Source: Eubacteriales bacterium (GTDB lineage: Bacteria > Bacillota_A > Clostridia > Christensenellales > Aristaeellaceae). From it: a stretch of DNA of 59,188 nucleotides. Shown here piece after piece: positions 27,876-36,545 of this stretch (positions within the stretch are counted from its first letter, which is position 1; each line of letters starts with the position of its first letter). Under the pieces are notes generated by a model, which ran no database searches, was not told the DNA's origin, and was given only the letters and a program-made list of their open reading frames with translations. The stretch is from the NCBI GenBank assembly GCA_029974035.1, contig JARKQG010000016.1:1-59188 (forward strand). Direction: 5' to 3'. The position numbers and the translations under genes are program-made.

Positions 27876-28640
27876 ATGCACGAGGCACTGAAGATCACCG
27901 CCCACCAGTTTAAGGCGGGCAACTATGACAAGGCCATTCTGGCGCTGGGCTCCTGCGAGGCCCACGGGCAGCACCTGCCGCTGGGCACCGATACCCACGT
28001 CAGCTACATGCTCGCCTGCAAGGTGGCCGAGCAGGTTCCCGGCCTTCTGGTGCTGCCGCCGGTCTCCGTCGGCGTCAGCGAGCACTACGCCCGGTTCCCC
28101 TTCACCATCTACCTGAAGTACGACACGATGATCGCCGTCATCAAAGACATCCTGCGCACCACCATCGCAAACGGCATCAAGAAGATCTTCCTCATGAACG
28201 GGCATGACGGCAACATCGCGGCCATTGAGGTCGCGGCCCGGGAGATCAAGATGGAGTGCCCCGACGCCCGGATCGTGGCGCTCAACGACTGGTGGGTGGC
28301 CGCGGGCAAGCTGCTGCCGCCGGGCACCTTTGAGGTGTGGGACGGCCTGGGCCACGCCGGGGAGGGCGAAACCTCCATCGCCCTCGCGCTGTTTGAGCAG
28401 TGGTGCGAAATGGACAAGGCCGCCGGCGTCGTGCCGAACCACCTGCCCCCCTTTGTGGACGTCAAATGGGACTTTGCGGAGCTCACCGACACTGCCGCCA
28501 CCGGCGACCCCACCAAGGGCACGAAGGCCAAGGGCGAGAAGATGGAAAAGGTGCTGACGGACCTCGTGGTGGGCACCCTTCGGGCGCTGGACGCGAAGGA
28601 CTGGGACTATTCGTCCACCGCTTCGTTCAAAAAGCTGTGA
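27876..28640 (+). CDS. Creatininase-family amidohydrolase
   Basis: 254 residues. Creatininase-family metal and active-site motifs are visible: GSCEAHGQHLPLGTDT, FLMNGHDGN and GHAGEGETSIALAL. The family hydrolyses cyclic amides such as creatinine, or formamides in cofactor pathways; the substrate here is unknown. It lies 140 bp after the Liv receptor, beyond a hairpin; a weak promoter-like sequence (TTGCAT at 27796, TACCAT at 27819) could serve it. The ATG follows GGGAGG. Confidence 0.88.
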   Translation: MHEALKITAHQFKAGNYDKAILALGSCEAHGQHLPLGTDTHVSYMLACKVAEQVPGLLVLPPVSVGVSEHYARFPFTIYLKYDTMIAVIKDILRTTIANGIKKIFLMNGHDGNIAAIEVAAREIKMECPDARIVALNDWWVAAGKLLPPGTFEVWDGLGHAGEGETSIALALFEQWCEMDKAAGVVPNHLPPFVDVKWDFAELTDTAATGDPTKGTKAKGEKMEKVLTDLVVGTLRALDAKDWDYSSTASFKKL

Positions 28641-28670
28641 AAGGCGCCCCAGTCGGGGCGCGGGATAAAC

Positions 28671-28703
28671 CGGGGGCGGTTCGCGCAGCGCGAACCGCCC
28701 CCG
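28671..28703. terminator. Strong GC-rich hairpin between convergent genes
   Basis: 16-bp inverted repeat CGGGGGCGGTTCGCGC / GCGCGAACCGCCCCCG with a minimal loop between the ends of the genes at 28640 and 28722. No long T-run on either side. Confidence 0.55.
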
Positions 28704-28721
28704 TCAATTGTCCCGATTGTG

Positions 28722-29531
28722 TCAGCCCAGAAACGCCAGCTTGACCTGGAAGTTATCGGAGCCGGAGAAATAGTCCACGGTGATCTGCTGGCCGGATTTT
28801 TTGTAGACGGCGCTGAACGTCTGATCCTTGGGCGAAAGCGGCTCGGAAATGGCCCACTCACCCGCGGCCAGCCGGCTCAGGTACTCCTGCGCGTCGGTGG
28901 CGGAGGCGCCCCGGTAGGTCAGCACGCGGCTTCTGGCACCGACGCCCTCCTCCACGGACACCAGCGTGCCCGCCGCAGGCAGCGGGAAGGCGGCGTAATC
29001 CGGGTCGTCCCAGGCCGTGGCCGGCTCGCCGCACAGCGCCACCGCGGTGGTGGAACCGCTGGCGATCAGGTGAATCTCCACGTCCTTGTAATAGAGCACC
29101 GTCAGCGCCTTGCTGCGCACAAAGACGCGGGCGCCGTCGTCCGCCAACTGATCGGCATAGGCGTCAAACCCCGTGACGCTCATCGGCGGTATGGCCACCT
29201 CCGCGCGGTCCCCATAAAGGCGCGTATCATAGCCGGAAGCCTCGTACACCGGAACGGACGGGAACTGCGCCGACGGCCAGGCGTCAAGGCTGGGTTCGGC
29301 GGACTCGGCCGGTGCGGTGGTCTCCGCCGGCTCGGGCACGGCAGCCTTTTCCGCCACGCGGTTCTGGGTCAGCCAAATGGAGCCCCAGAGCGCCAGCGCC
29401 ACCACAACCACGGCAAAGCCGCCGACCAGCGAGTACTGCAGGACGTGGCGGCGTTTCTCCTCCGCCGCGTCGTTTTCCAGCGTGAAAACGTCCTCTTCCT
29501 CATAGGGCTCTTTGAAATCCTGCTTGGCCAA
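28722..29531 (-). CDS. Single-pass membrane-anchored protein of unknown function
   Basis: 269 residues starting at TTG. A 30-residue acidic cytoplasmic head (YEEEDVFTLENDAAEEKRR), a transmembrane helix at about 33-54 (YSLVGGFAVVVVALALWGSIWL), a Pro/Ala/Glu linker (VPEPAETTAPAESAEPS) and an extracellular domain of about 180 residues without recognised motif. The topology resembles anti-sigma-like or lectin-type envelope proteins, but no domain supports either. It has a strong own promoter (29576-29604). Confidence 0.7.
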   Translation of the reverse strand: MAKQDFKEPYEEEDVFTLENDAAEEKRRHVLQYSLVGGFAVVVVALALWGSIWLTQNRVAEKAAVPEPAETTAPAESAEPSLDAWPSAQFPSVPVYEASGYDTRLYGDRAEVAIPPMSVTGFDAYADQLADDGARVFVRSKALTVLYYKDVEIHLIASGSTTAVALCGEPATAWDDPDYAAFPLPAAGTLVSVEEGVGARSRVLTYRGASATDAQEYLSRLAAGEWAISEPLSPKDQTFSAVYKKSGQQITVDYFSGSDNFQVKLAFLG

Positions 29532-29575
29532 GGCGCTCAGCTCCTTTGGTAGAAGTCCTCAGGGCACACAAATTT

Positions 29576-29604
29576 ATTATAGCACACTGATATGGACGAT
29601 GCAA
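29576..29604 (-). promoter_or_regulatory. Sigma-A-type promoter for the membrane-anchored protein gene
   Basis: Minus strand TTGCAT (29599-29604), 17-bp spacer, TATAAT (29576-29581). Confidence 0.8.
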
Positions 29605-29654
29605 TCCGCCAAATGGTTCAGATGGGGCGGACCCGGAAGTTTACGCATAATGAG

Positions 29655-29681
29655 AGGGAGCCTCGCGGCGCGCGGCTCCCT
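29655..29681 (-). terminator. Hairpin after jag
   Basis: Stem AGGGAGCC / GGCTCCCT closing on a GC-rich loop, 15 bp beyond the jag stop on the minus strand. T-run weak. Confidence 0.55.
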
Positions 29682-29695
29682 TCCGATTGCGGCGG

Positions 29696-30760
29696 TTATT
29701 TCAGGGTGATGATCACGCGGCGGTAGGGCTCCTCCCCCTCCGAATGGGTGGTCACGTAGGGGTTGTCCTGCAACGCGGAATGGAGCACGCGGCGCTCGTA
29801 GGGGTTCATGGGCTCCAGCGCTACGCGGCGGCCCGTCTTGCGGGCGCGGGAGGCCATCCGGGCGGCCAGCTTGCGCAGCGCGTCCTCGCGCTTGGCGCGG
29901 TAGTGCTCGCTGTCCAGCGAAACGCGGGTGTACTCATCCCGGCCCTTATTGACCTCGAGGCTGGTCAGGTACTGCAGCGCGTCCAGCGTCTCGCCGCGGC
30001 GGCCGATGAGCACCCCCAGCGCGTCGCCGGTCATCTGCGCGTACAGGTGGCCTTCGTCCTCCTTCATGCGGATCTCGACGTCGACGCCCATGAGCTTTGT
30101 GACGTTTCTCAGAAAGTCGTAGGCGCGCGTTCCGGTTTCGCTCAAAAGCGACGGGTCCAGCGGCGGCAGATCCTCGGTCGGCATGGAAGGCATCGCCTCC
30201 CGGGGCGCGGCTTCCGGGCGGCGCCGGGGTTCGCGCGGCGGGCGGGGTTCGCGCGCCTCCCGGGGCGCACGGGGTTCGCGCGGTTCGGACTGCTCGCGGG
30301 GCGCGCTCTGCTCACGGGGTTCGCGCGCCTCGCGCGGCGGACGGGCTTCGCGGCGGGACGCCTTGAACTCGGCCACGGAGCGGATCACCGGTGCCGACGC
30401 GTCGGCTTCGCGCGGTTCGGGCTCGGGCTTTGCTTCGGGGGCCGGGCGCTCGGCCCTGGGCTCTCTGGGCTCCCGCTTGGGGCGCTCCGGCTGGCGTTCG
30501 GGCTTCTTCTCCGGCTGGCGCTTTTCCGCCCGGGGCTTCACGGCGTCAAGGGTCATCACCGGCATGTCGATGGCGTAGTCGTCCTCCGCTTCCTTCACCG
30601 TCAGGCGCACCCGCGCCAGCTTGCCAAACATGCCGAAAAGACCGGGGCTTCCCATTTCCAGAACGTCGATGTTGACATCGGCGGAATCGCACTTGAGCTC
30701 GGCCAGGCCGGCCTTTACAGCGTCCTCAACAGTCTTGCCGCTCTTTTCAATAGACCTCAA
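29696..30760 (-). CDS. jag: Jag/KhpB RNA-binding protein (SpoIIIJ-associated)
   Basis: 354 residues: N-terminal Jag_N domain (about 1-55; IEKSGKTVEDAVKAGLAELK), then an unusually long Arg/Pro/Glu linker (about 75-205, many PREPRAPRE-type units), a type II KH domain (about 215-290; GVLIGRRGETLDALQYL) and an R3H domain (about 295-354; LEPMNPYERRVLHSAL). Acts with KhpA as an RNA chaperone influencing division and wall synthesis in relatives. Its TTG start overlaps the yidC stop. The charged linker, about 130 residues, is longer than in Bacillus Jag. Confidence 0.93.
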   Translation of the reverse strand: MRSIEKSGKTVEDAVKAGLAELKCDSADVNIDVLEMGSPGLFGMFGKLARVRLTVKEAEDDYAIDMPVMTLDAVKPRAEKRQPEKKPERQPERPKREPREPRAERPAPEAKPEPEPREADASAPVIRSVAEFKASRREARPPREAREPREQSAPREQSEPREPRAPREAREPRPPREPRRRPEAAPREAMPSMPTEDLPPLDPSLLSETGTRAYDFLRNVTKLMGVDVEIRMKEDEGHLYAQMTGDALGVLIGRRGETLDALQYLTSLEVNKGRDEYTRVSLDSEHYRAKREDALRKLAARMASRARKTGRRVALEPMNPYERRVLHSALQDNPYVTTHSEGEEPYRRVIITLK

Positions 30761-31704
30761 GGTTTGATGACCTCCTCCTCAGGATTGGATTTGACCTTCT
30801 TTTTGTCAAAGTACCAATTGATGGCCAGCTGCTGCAGCACCTGGAACACATTGCTGAACACCCAGTACAGCGAAAACGCGGAAGTATAGGTGGCGCAAAT
30901 CCAGACGGAGAACAGTGGCATGAACCATTGCATCATCTTGTTGGTCTGCTGCTGCGCGTCGTTGCCGGCGGCGGAGGCGTTGCCCGGGGTGAGCAGCTTG
31001 GAGCTGATCATCTGGCTGACGCCGGCCAGGATCGGCAGGATGAACCAGCCGTTGAACTGCGCGGGAATGCTGATGTCCCAGAACAGCATCTTGGTCTGGA
31101 AAATCGAGGAGCCGGCGCCAAACTGCGCCGCGATGGTCTTGTAGGCGTCGCTGCCCAGGAACTGCCGAACCGAGGCCAGATTGTCCGCGGTCAGGATCGT
31201 GCCGGCAACCTCCTGAATGTTCTGGAGCTGATCGCCGATGGCGGGAATAATGGTCGAGAGGAAGGAATCCGGCTGATAGATGCTCTTGATCCACAAAAAG
31301 GGCTGGAGCATGTCCGGCGTAAAGGTGCCGCTCATCATGGCCTGAATCAGCTTGACGGTATGCTCGTTGGCCACAACCCGCATCGCGGTAAACATCATGA
31401 ACAGGATGGGGAGCTGGATCATCATCGGGAGACAGCCGCTCAGCGGGTTGATCTTCTCCTTCTTGTACAGCTCGCTCATCTTGACGTTGAGCTTTTCCTT
31501 GTCGTTGGCGTACTTCTTCTGAAGCGCGGCGATCTGCGGCTGTACCTCGTTCATGCGCTTCATGGACTGCCGGCTCTTGATGTCCAACGGCATCAGGACC
31601 ATGCGGATCAGAAGCGTGAACAGGATCACCGACCAGCCGTAGTTGCCGACGACGCTGTTGATGAGGTCCAGAACGTCTTTCAAAAAGGCGCTGATAAAAT
31701 TCAT
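30757..31704 (-). CDS. yidC: YidC/OxaA membrane protein insertase
   Basis: 315-residue insertase of the short Gram-positive type with five helices. Signatures: LLIRMVLMPLDIKSRQSMKRM, INPLSGCLPMMIQLPILF and the late SLYWVFSNVFQVLQQ. The cytoplasmic coiled hairpin (EVQPQIAALQKKYANDKEKL) is present. No lipobox or N-terminal Cys is seen, in contrast to Bacillus SpoIIIJ. Part of the conserved rpmH-rnpA-yidD-yidC-jag operon. Confidence 0.95.
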   Translation of the reverse strand: MNFISAFLKDVLDLINSVVGNYGWSVILFTLLIRMVLMPLDIKSRQSMKRMNEVQPQIAALQKKYANDKEKLNVKMSELYKKEKINPLSGCLPMMIQLPILFMMFTAMRVVANEHTVKLIQAMMSGTFTPDMLQPFLWIKSIYQPDSFLSTIIPAIGDQLQNIQEVAGTILTADNLASVRQFLGSDAYKTIAAQFGAGSSIFQTKMLFWDISIPAQFNGWFILPILAGVSQMISSKLLTPGNASAAGNDAQQQTNKMMQWFMPLFSVWICATYTSAFSLYWVFSNVFQVLQQLAINWYFDKKKVKSNPEEEVIKP

Positions 31705-31756
31705 GTGTCCAATCCTCTCATGCGCCGCGGCGCGCTTGGGCGGGCGGCAGGGGTTG

Positions 31757-31984
31757 TTACGGAACGGGGTCGTATCCGCCCGGGTGGAACGGATTGCACC
31801 GGAGGATGCGCTTTGCCGCCATCCAACCGCCCTTCAGCGCGCCGTAGCGCTGGATGGCCTCCATGGCGTAGGCGGAGCAGGTGGGTACAAACCGGCAGGA
31901 CGGCGGAAGCGACGGGCTGATCTGCCGCCTGTAGAACCGGATTCCCGCGAGCATGGCCCGCTTTGGCAGCGTTCGGAAGTTCAT
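31757..31984 (-). CDS. yidD: Membrane protein insertion efficiency factor YidD
   Basis: 75 residues: amphipathic N-terminus ([20 protein letters not shown]), then the family cysteines in [16 protein letters not shown] and [14 protein letters not shown]. The length is typical. The ATG at 31984 overlaps the rnpA stop (ATGA). A longer in-frame extension through rnpA and rpmH is not biological. Confidence 0.94.
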   Translation of the reverse strand: MNFRTLPKRAMLAGIRFYRRQISPSLPPSCRFVPTCSAYAMEAIQRYGALKGGWMAAKRILRCNPFHPGGYDPVP

Positions 31985-32337
31985 TGGTTCACGCCGGCCT
32001 TTTTGAGGAGATAGGCCATCTCCCTGGTCAATTCCGGGTGCGGCGCCCGGGCCGCGGCGCGCCGGGCGACAAAAATGTACTTGCCGCCGACGAGGAAGGG
32101 CCGCCGCATGCGGAAGTCCTCCCGCAGACAGCGGCGGATGCGGTTGCGCACCACGCTGTTGCCCACCTTCGCGGATACCGAAAAACCGACCTTCACATCC
32201 CGGGCCTTCAAGTATACCAGCACCATCAGCTTCCCAGGGAAGGACTTCCCCCTTCGGTAGACATACTGAAAGTGCTTGTTGCGGCCCAGGCTGAAGCGGC
32301 GGCCTAAACGGAAGCGATGCTCTTTGGCGGCGTCCAT
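31981..32337 (-). CDS. rnpA: Ribonuclease P protein component
   Basis: 118 residues, binds the M1 RNA for tRNA 5' processing. The RNR signature appears as [20 protein letters not shown], and the basic helix and beta-sheet order fit the family. It lies 6 bp after rpmH in the usual order. Confidence 0.95.
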   Translation of the reverse strand: MDAAKEHRFRLGRRFSLGRNKHFQYVYRRGKSFPGKLMVLVYLKARDVKVGFSVSAKVGNSVVRNRIRRCLREDFRMRRPFLVGGKYIFVARRAAARAPHPELTREMAYLLKKAGVNQ

Positions 32338-32343
32338 CCCCGG

Positions 32344-32478
32344 TTACGCGGACAGCACCTTGCGGCCGCGCAGCCGCCGGGCCTTGAGCACGGCACGGCC
32401 GGTCTTGGTCTTCATGCGGGCGCGGAAACCGTGGACCTTGGAGCGCTGGCGTTTCTTGGGCTGGTAGGTGCGATACAT
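32344..32478 (-). CDS. rpmH: Ribosomal protein L34
   Basis: 44 residues, very basic, beginning [20 protein letters not shown] and ending KVLSA, the whole length of L34. Located directly upstream of rnpA as in most bacteria. GGGAGTATTC precedes the ATG. Confidence 0.97.
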   Translation of the reverse strand: MYRTYQPKKRQRSKVHGFRARMKTKTGRAVLKARRLRGRKVLSA

Positions 32479-32582
32479 GCGAATACTCCCTTTCCATCTC
32501 TCAGAATATTGTGAATCGCCCGGGCACCCGAATGACCGCGGGCAGGCATTCCAAACCTCGGCGCCATAAAGGCAGCCCTATC

Positions 32583-32611
32583 ATTTTAAAGGATAAATGG
32601 CGTCGTGTCAA
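32583..32611 (-). promoter_or_regulatory. Strong sigma-A promoter for the rpmH-jag operon
   Basis: Minus strand TTGACA (32606-32611, consensus), 17-bp spacer, TAAAAT (32583-32588), about 105 bp before rpmH. It is the closest match to consensus in the window. Confidence 0.88.
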
Positions 32612-32754
32612 GCAAAAACCCGCACAATTCCCGGCCGTTTGGGCGCGGGCGGCGGATTTCTCCGGAATTTCACGGCGCGGAGCGAATTTTATCACATTCC
32701 TTTGCTATACTCCTCCATACTTAGGGCAAGAAGTCTGCCGGAGGGAATTATCGG

Positions 32755-33222
32755 ATGGCGTTTTTGCGCGGGGTTCTCGCACGGGCGAAGCGGTTTTTTA
32801 CGGGCTGCTACGGCGGCGACCAGCTGTCGATGACCATGACGTACGCGGCGCTGGTTTTGATTCTTATGGGCGCCTTTCCGCGCCTTGAAGTACTGCTGGC
32901 GGTGGCCTACGCGCTGGTCATCTGGTCGTTTTTCCGAATGTTCTCGCGCAACGTCAAGGCGCGCCGCCGCGAGAACGATTGGTTTCTCCGGAAGACCGCG
33001 CCCATCGCCGACCGGCTGTACCGAGTGAGGACGCGCCTTACGCGCAAGGCTGCTCCGCACGTCACGCGCTTTTACCAGGCGCGGGCACGCTTCAAAAACC
33101 GCAAGGTCTACCTGTACTTCCGCTGCCCCGGCTGCCGCTCGTGGCTCAGGCTGCCGCGCGGGGCCGGGAATGTATCCGTCACCTGCGGCCATTGCGGCCG
33201 GGAAACCCGCAAAACCGCGTAG
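32755..33222 (+). CDS. Membrane protein with C-terminal zinc ribbon
   Basis: 155 residues. Two adjacent hydrophobic stretches (about 25-57; MTYAALVLILMGAF and VLLAVAYALVIWSFF), a basic helical linker, and a zinc ribbon of two Cys pairs (RCPGCRSWLRLP and VTCGHCGRET). Function unknown. It lies opposite the ribosomal protein operon, where dnaA lies in many bacteria. GGAGGG precedes the ATG. Confidence 0.78.
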   Translation: MAFLRGVLARAKRFFTGCYGGDQLSMTMTYAALVLILMGAFPRLEVLLAVAYALVIWSFFRMFSRNVKARRRENDWFLRKTAPIADRLYRVRTRLTRKAAPHVTRFYQARARFKNRKVYLYFRCPGCRSWLRLPRGAGNVSVTCGHCGRETRKTA

Positions 33223-33269
33223 CGCGCCGCGTTTTGGCCGACCGTTATACATTCCGACAATTTTGTCAG

Positions 33270-33298
33270 GTGACAGCCACCCCCGCCTTCTGTATAAT
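33270..33298 (+). promoter_or_regulatory. Sigma-A-type promoter for degV
   Basis: GTGACA (33270-33275), 17-bp spacer, TATAAT (33293-33298), 28 bp before the ATG. Confidence 0.72.
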
Positions 33299-33325
33299 GG
33301 TTTCGGAAGGTGGGGGTGTTTTTTG

Positions 33326-34207
33326 ATGGCTCAGTCCAACCCGTATGTGATCTTTACCGACGCGACGGCCGACCTGCCCGCGGAGGATTTCCGCCGGTAC
33401 GAAATCCAGTCGCTGCCGATGCTGTACAGGCTGGCAGGGCGGGATACGCTCTACGACGGCAGTTGGCCGGACGAGCGCGTTCACGCATTCTATGACCGGC
33501 TGCGCGCAGGCGACAGCATTTCCACTTCGCAGATCTCGCCGGGCGCCTATGAGGAAGCCTTTTCGCCCTGGCTGGAAAAGGGCTACGACGTGTTTTATGT
33601 GTGCTTTTCCTCCGGCCTGAGCGGGACCTATCAGTCCTCCAACATCTCCGCGCCGGTTTTGATGGAGCGCTACCCCGGCCGCAAGGTGGTCATCAGCGAT
33701 TCGCTGGGCGCCACCTTCGGCGAAGGTCTGGCGGTTCTGCAGGCGGCGAAAAACCGAGAGGCGGGCATGTCCATCGAGGACAACGCCCGCTGGATCGACG
33801 CGCACGTGCTGCAAAACGTCCATTGGTTCACCGTGGACGATCTGATGTTCCTGAAGCGCGGCGGGCGCATATCCGCCGCCACCGCCATCATCGGCACCAC
33901 GCTTAAGATCAAGCCCGTGATGCACGTGGACGATGCGGGCCATCTGATCCCGGTGGAAAAGGCCCAGGGCCGGCGCACCTCGCTGAAGGCCATTGCGCGG
34001 AAGATGCGGGAGACGGGCGTGGAGCTGGCCGGGCAGACGGTCTACATCGGCCACGGGGACGCGAAGGCTGACGCCGATTTCCTGGCGGATGTGATCCGCA
34101 AAACGGTGCCCGTCAAGGCCATCCACATCGGCATGATCAATCCGATCATCGGCGCCCATTCCGGGCCCGGCACCATCGCGCTGTTCTTCGTGGGGCGGGG
34201 GCGGTAA
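33326..34207 (+). CDS. DegV family fatty-acid-binding protein
   Basis: 293 residues. Family features: VIFTDATADLP at the N-terminus, STSQISPGAYEEAF, CFSSGLSGTYQSS, VISDSLGATFGEGL and the C-terminal HSGPGTIALFF. Relatives (FakB) present fatty acids to the FakA kinase, but no fakA is in the window. ATG 33326 follows GGTGGGGG; a longer in-frame start overlaps the preceding gene and is excluded by the promoter. Confidence 0.9.
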   Translation: MAQSNPYVIFTDATADLPAEDFRRYEIQSLPMLYRLAGRDTLYDGSWPDERVHAFYDRLRAGDSISTSQISPGAYEEAFSPWLEKGYDVFYVCFSSGLSGTYQSSNISAPVLMERYPGRKVVISDSLGATFGEGLAVLQAAKNREAGMSIEDNARWIDAHVLQNVHWFTVDDLMFLKRGGRISAATAIIGTTLKIKPVMHVDDAGHLIPVEKAQGRRTSLKAIARKMRETGVELAGQTVYIGHGDAKADADFLADVIRKTVPVKAIHIGMINPIIGAHSGPGTIALFFVGRGR

Positions 34208-34220
34208 CCCGCTTGCGAAA

Positions 34221-34251
34221 AGGCGCCCGGAGCGGACCGCTCCGGGCGCCT
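34221..34251. terminator. Bidirectional terminator hairpin
   Basis: 14-bp stem AGGCGCCCGGAGCG / CGCTCCGGGCGCCT with a 3-nt loop between the convergent genes ending at 34207 and 34268; on the minus strand TTTT follows. Confidence 0.7.
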
Positions 34252-34267
34252 CTTCATCCCAATTCCA

Positions 34268-35152
34268 TCATTTCTCCACTTCGTCGCCGGTAACGGCCAC
34301 GTAGCCCGCATCGGTGACGAGGGTCTGGCCTTCGGGCGCGGTCAGCCAGTCATAGAGCTTTCGCTGGATGCTGTCCTCGGGCGCGTCGGCGCGGACGACG
34401 GCGTAAAAGTCCTGCGTAAAGGGGTATTCCCCGGAGGCGATGGTGCCATTGTCCGGCGCGACGCCCCCCACCTCAAGCATGCGGATGTTGGAATTTGAAT
34501 ACATGTTGTGCACGTAGTAGTACACGGAATAGCCCAGCGCGCTGGGGGCGTCCTGGAAGGAGGCGACCTCGTCAATGAGTTCGGCCATCTCGTCGGTGCG
34601 CAGCTCCGTGGGGGCCTCCATCATCGGCACGCCCTGCATGACCTGCTTTTCCATCATCACCTGGCTTCCGGAATTTTCAATGCGCTGATAGGCCACGATG
34701 GGCAGATCCGCGCCGCCCACGTCCTTCCAGTTGACGGCCTTGCCGGTGTAGATGGCAATCAGCTGGTCCCGGGTCAGCGTCTGGACGGCGTTCTTCGGAT
34801 TGACGAGAAACACCAGCGCGTCCCGGCCGATGGGCTTCATTTTGAGCTTCACGCCCATCTGGGCGGCATAGTCGAAGGCATCCTGGCTGGGCGCGTAGAC
34901 CAAAAGCAGCTCGGCGCTGCCGTCCACCAGCGCGTAGAAGGATTCGGTGGTCTTGCTGTGGGCGATGGCGGCCTCCGCCACATCCTCGGTGCAGCCGGTG
35001 ACGGCGCGCATCAGCGCATAGCTCAGAGGCAGCGTCGCGGTGGAGCCGTCCACGATCGGGTAGGCGTTCACATCGGCCTGGGGCGCGGCGGCCAGCGCCG
35101 GCGCGGTCAGGGTCAGCAGCGCAGCCAGGAGCAGCGCCAGTTTCTTGATCAT
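34268..35152 (-). CDS. PstS-like substrate-binding protein without lipobox
   Basis: 294 residues. Signal peptide (MIKKLALLLAALLTLTAPALA) with a type I site and no lipobox cysteine. The body has PBP-like family features: DGSTATLPLSYALMRAV at the phosphate-loop position, LTRDQLIAIYTGKAVNWKDVGG and RIENSGSQVMMEKQVM, which in PstS form the anion site. No pstC, pstA or pstB genes are nearby, and it is the second gene of a unit with a WG-repeat exported protein. It may have a signalling or wall function rather than phosphate uptake. Confidence 0.83.
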   Translation of the reverse strand: MIKKLALLLAALLTLTAPALAAAPQADVNAYPIVDGSTATLPLSYALMRAVTGCTEDVAEAAIAHSKTTESFYALVDGSAELLLVYAPSQDAFDYAAQMGVKLKMKPIGRDALVFLVNPKNAVQTLTRDQLIAIYTGKAVNWKDVGGADLPIVAYQRIENSGSQVMMEKQVMQGVPMMEAPTELRTDEMAELIDEVASFQDAPSALGYSVYYYVHNMYSNSNIRMLEVGGVAPDNGTIASGEYPFTQDFYAVVRADAPEDSIQRKLYDWLTAPEGQTLVTDAGYVAVTGDEVEK

Positions 35153-35171
35153 ATCGGTTTCCTCCCTCGCA

Positions 35172-36545
35172 TCAGTCCATCAATTGGTCGTACAGCGATC
35201 CGGAAATGATCCACTGCCCGTTTTCGTCGATCACACCCCAGCGCCGCGCATCCTTGGCATAATACCTGCCGGGAATCAGTTCGTCCAGTTGGGTGTAGAC
35301 CATTGGCAGCAGCTCCCGCCCGTCCGCGTCGGCCAAGCCGTAACGGTAGGTGGCATAGATGGGCTCCTCCGATGGCGCGTCGTCGCCCGGATATTGCACC
35401 ATGCGCGTTTTGAAGCGCGCCGTCTGAAAGAGCGCGCGGCCGTCCAGAGGGCTCAGCGTGATAAGGCTTTGGACGCGGAGAAGTTCGCGGCCCTCCCCAT
35501 CCATGAGGAGGTTGTCGCGCGGGGCGAGGGCCAAAAAACGGTCCTCCGGCAGTTTGCTCCACAGATCGAGGGTCCGGCCATCGGCAATGGACAGGATCTC
35601 GCGCCCCGCTTCGTCGTACAGCGTGCACCGGCCCCTGTCCGTGACGGAAAAGACCGGACGATAGCTGCTTGCGGATGCGTAGCCTTCGTCCGACAGGCGC
35701 GCCGTGAACAGCTGCTTTCCGTCCGACGTGCGGACGGCAAAGACCCTGAGCCCCCGCATCAGAAGCACCGCGTCCCCGCCAGGCAGCATGCCCCGGTCGT
35801 CATCATAGGTGGGCCTGATCTTCCACTGGCCATCCGCGTTGATGACGCCGACCCTGCCATTTTCCCGGGCGATGGCATAGCGCCCCACAAAGGACTGTAT
35901 CCACTCAAACCGCGGCCGCACCGCCCACTTCCCATCCAGGCGCAAAAGGCCGTACAGGCCGCTCTCGTCGCAGGCGGGAAGCAGCGGTGTATCCGTGATT
36001 TCGTCGGCGTTGACGTAAAACCGCGCGCGCACGCCGGTCTCTTCGGGCGTGCCGCCCGCCGCCATGCGCAGTACGGGCGCGGTCGCGTCGTCCGAGTGGG
36101 CCAGCAGCAGAAAGCCGCCCTCGCCGTCCGGAACGACGCAGTCGTAATCGCAGGAAACAAGCTCCTGCATGGACCGGCTCATCGCGCCGTATTTTCCGTC
36201 GATGCTCGTGATCAGCACGTCGCCGGTTTGGCTGTACCAGACGCTGTCAAACAGGTAGTCCGTCAGCCGGCGCCCCTTTGCGTCCAGAATCGCGAAGCGC
36301 GCGGGCAGGGCGGCGCCCCCGGCGGTCGCCGACTGGGCCGCGAACAGTTCGTCCTCCGCCGCGGCCATGCCGTCCGTGATGGGATAGATGTAAATGTACT
36401 CGCCCGGCTCGGTCAGGACCGTGCCGTCCCAGGCGTAGATGTCCGAGCTCCGTTCCCGGTTGAGCGCAAAGCTGCGCCCCTCCGCCAATGCGCCGCCGGA
36501 CGCGAGCGTGAGCGCAAGCAATAGCAAAAGCGCCGTCTTCTTCAT
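35172..36545 (-). CDS. Exported WG-repeat protein
   Basis: 457 residues with a signal peptide (MKKTALLLLLALTLASGGALA). At least five WG-type repeats are spread over residues 120-457, for example GKYGAMSR, GLYGLLRLDGKWAVRPRFEW, GRVGVINADGQWKIRPTYD (each one repeat) and RWGVIDENGQWIISG. WG repeats are beta-rich modules of uncertain function, common in Clostridia and Bacteroidetes. The gene is 19 bp upstream of the PstS-like gene, so they are likely co-transcribed. The ATG at 36545 has GGGGG upstream; the longer frame has no signal peptide. Confidence 0.82.
   Translation of the reverse strand: MKKTALLLLLALTLASGGALAEGRSFALNRERSSDIYAWDGTVLTEPGEYIYIYPITDGMAAAEDELFAAQSATAGGAALPARFAILDAKGRRLTDYLFDSVWYSQTGDVLITSIDGKYGAMSRSMQELVSCDYDCVVPDGEGGFLLLAHSDDATAPVLRMAAGGTPEETGVRARFYVNADEITDTPLLPACDESGLYGLLRLDGKWAVRPRFEWIQSFVGRYAIARENGRVGVINADGQWKIRPTYDDDRGMLPGGDAVLLMRGLRVFAVRTSDGKQLFTARLSDEGYASASSYRPVFSVTDRGRCTLYDEAGREILSIADGRTLDLWSKLPEDRFLALAPRDNLLMDGEGRELLRVQSLITLSPLDGRALFQTARFKTRMVQYPGDDAPSEEPIYATYRYGLADADGRELLPMVYTQLDELIPGRYYAKDARRWGVIDENGQWIISGSLYDQLMD

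Noticed and set aside
32479..32754. Replication origin next to rpmH
   Set aside because: No TTATCCACA-type DnaA boxes or AT-rich unwinding region; the gap contains a consensus promoter for rpmH instead.
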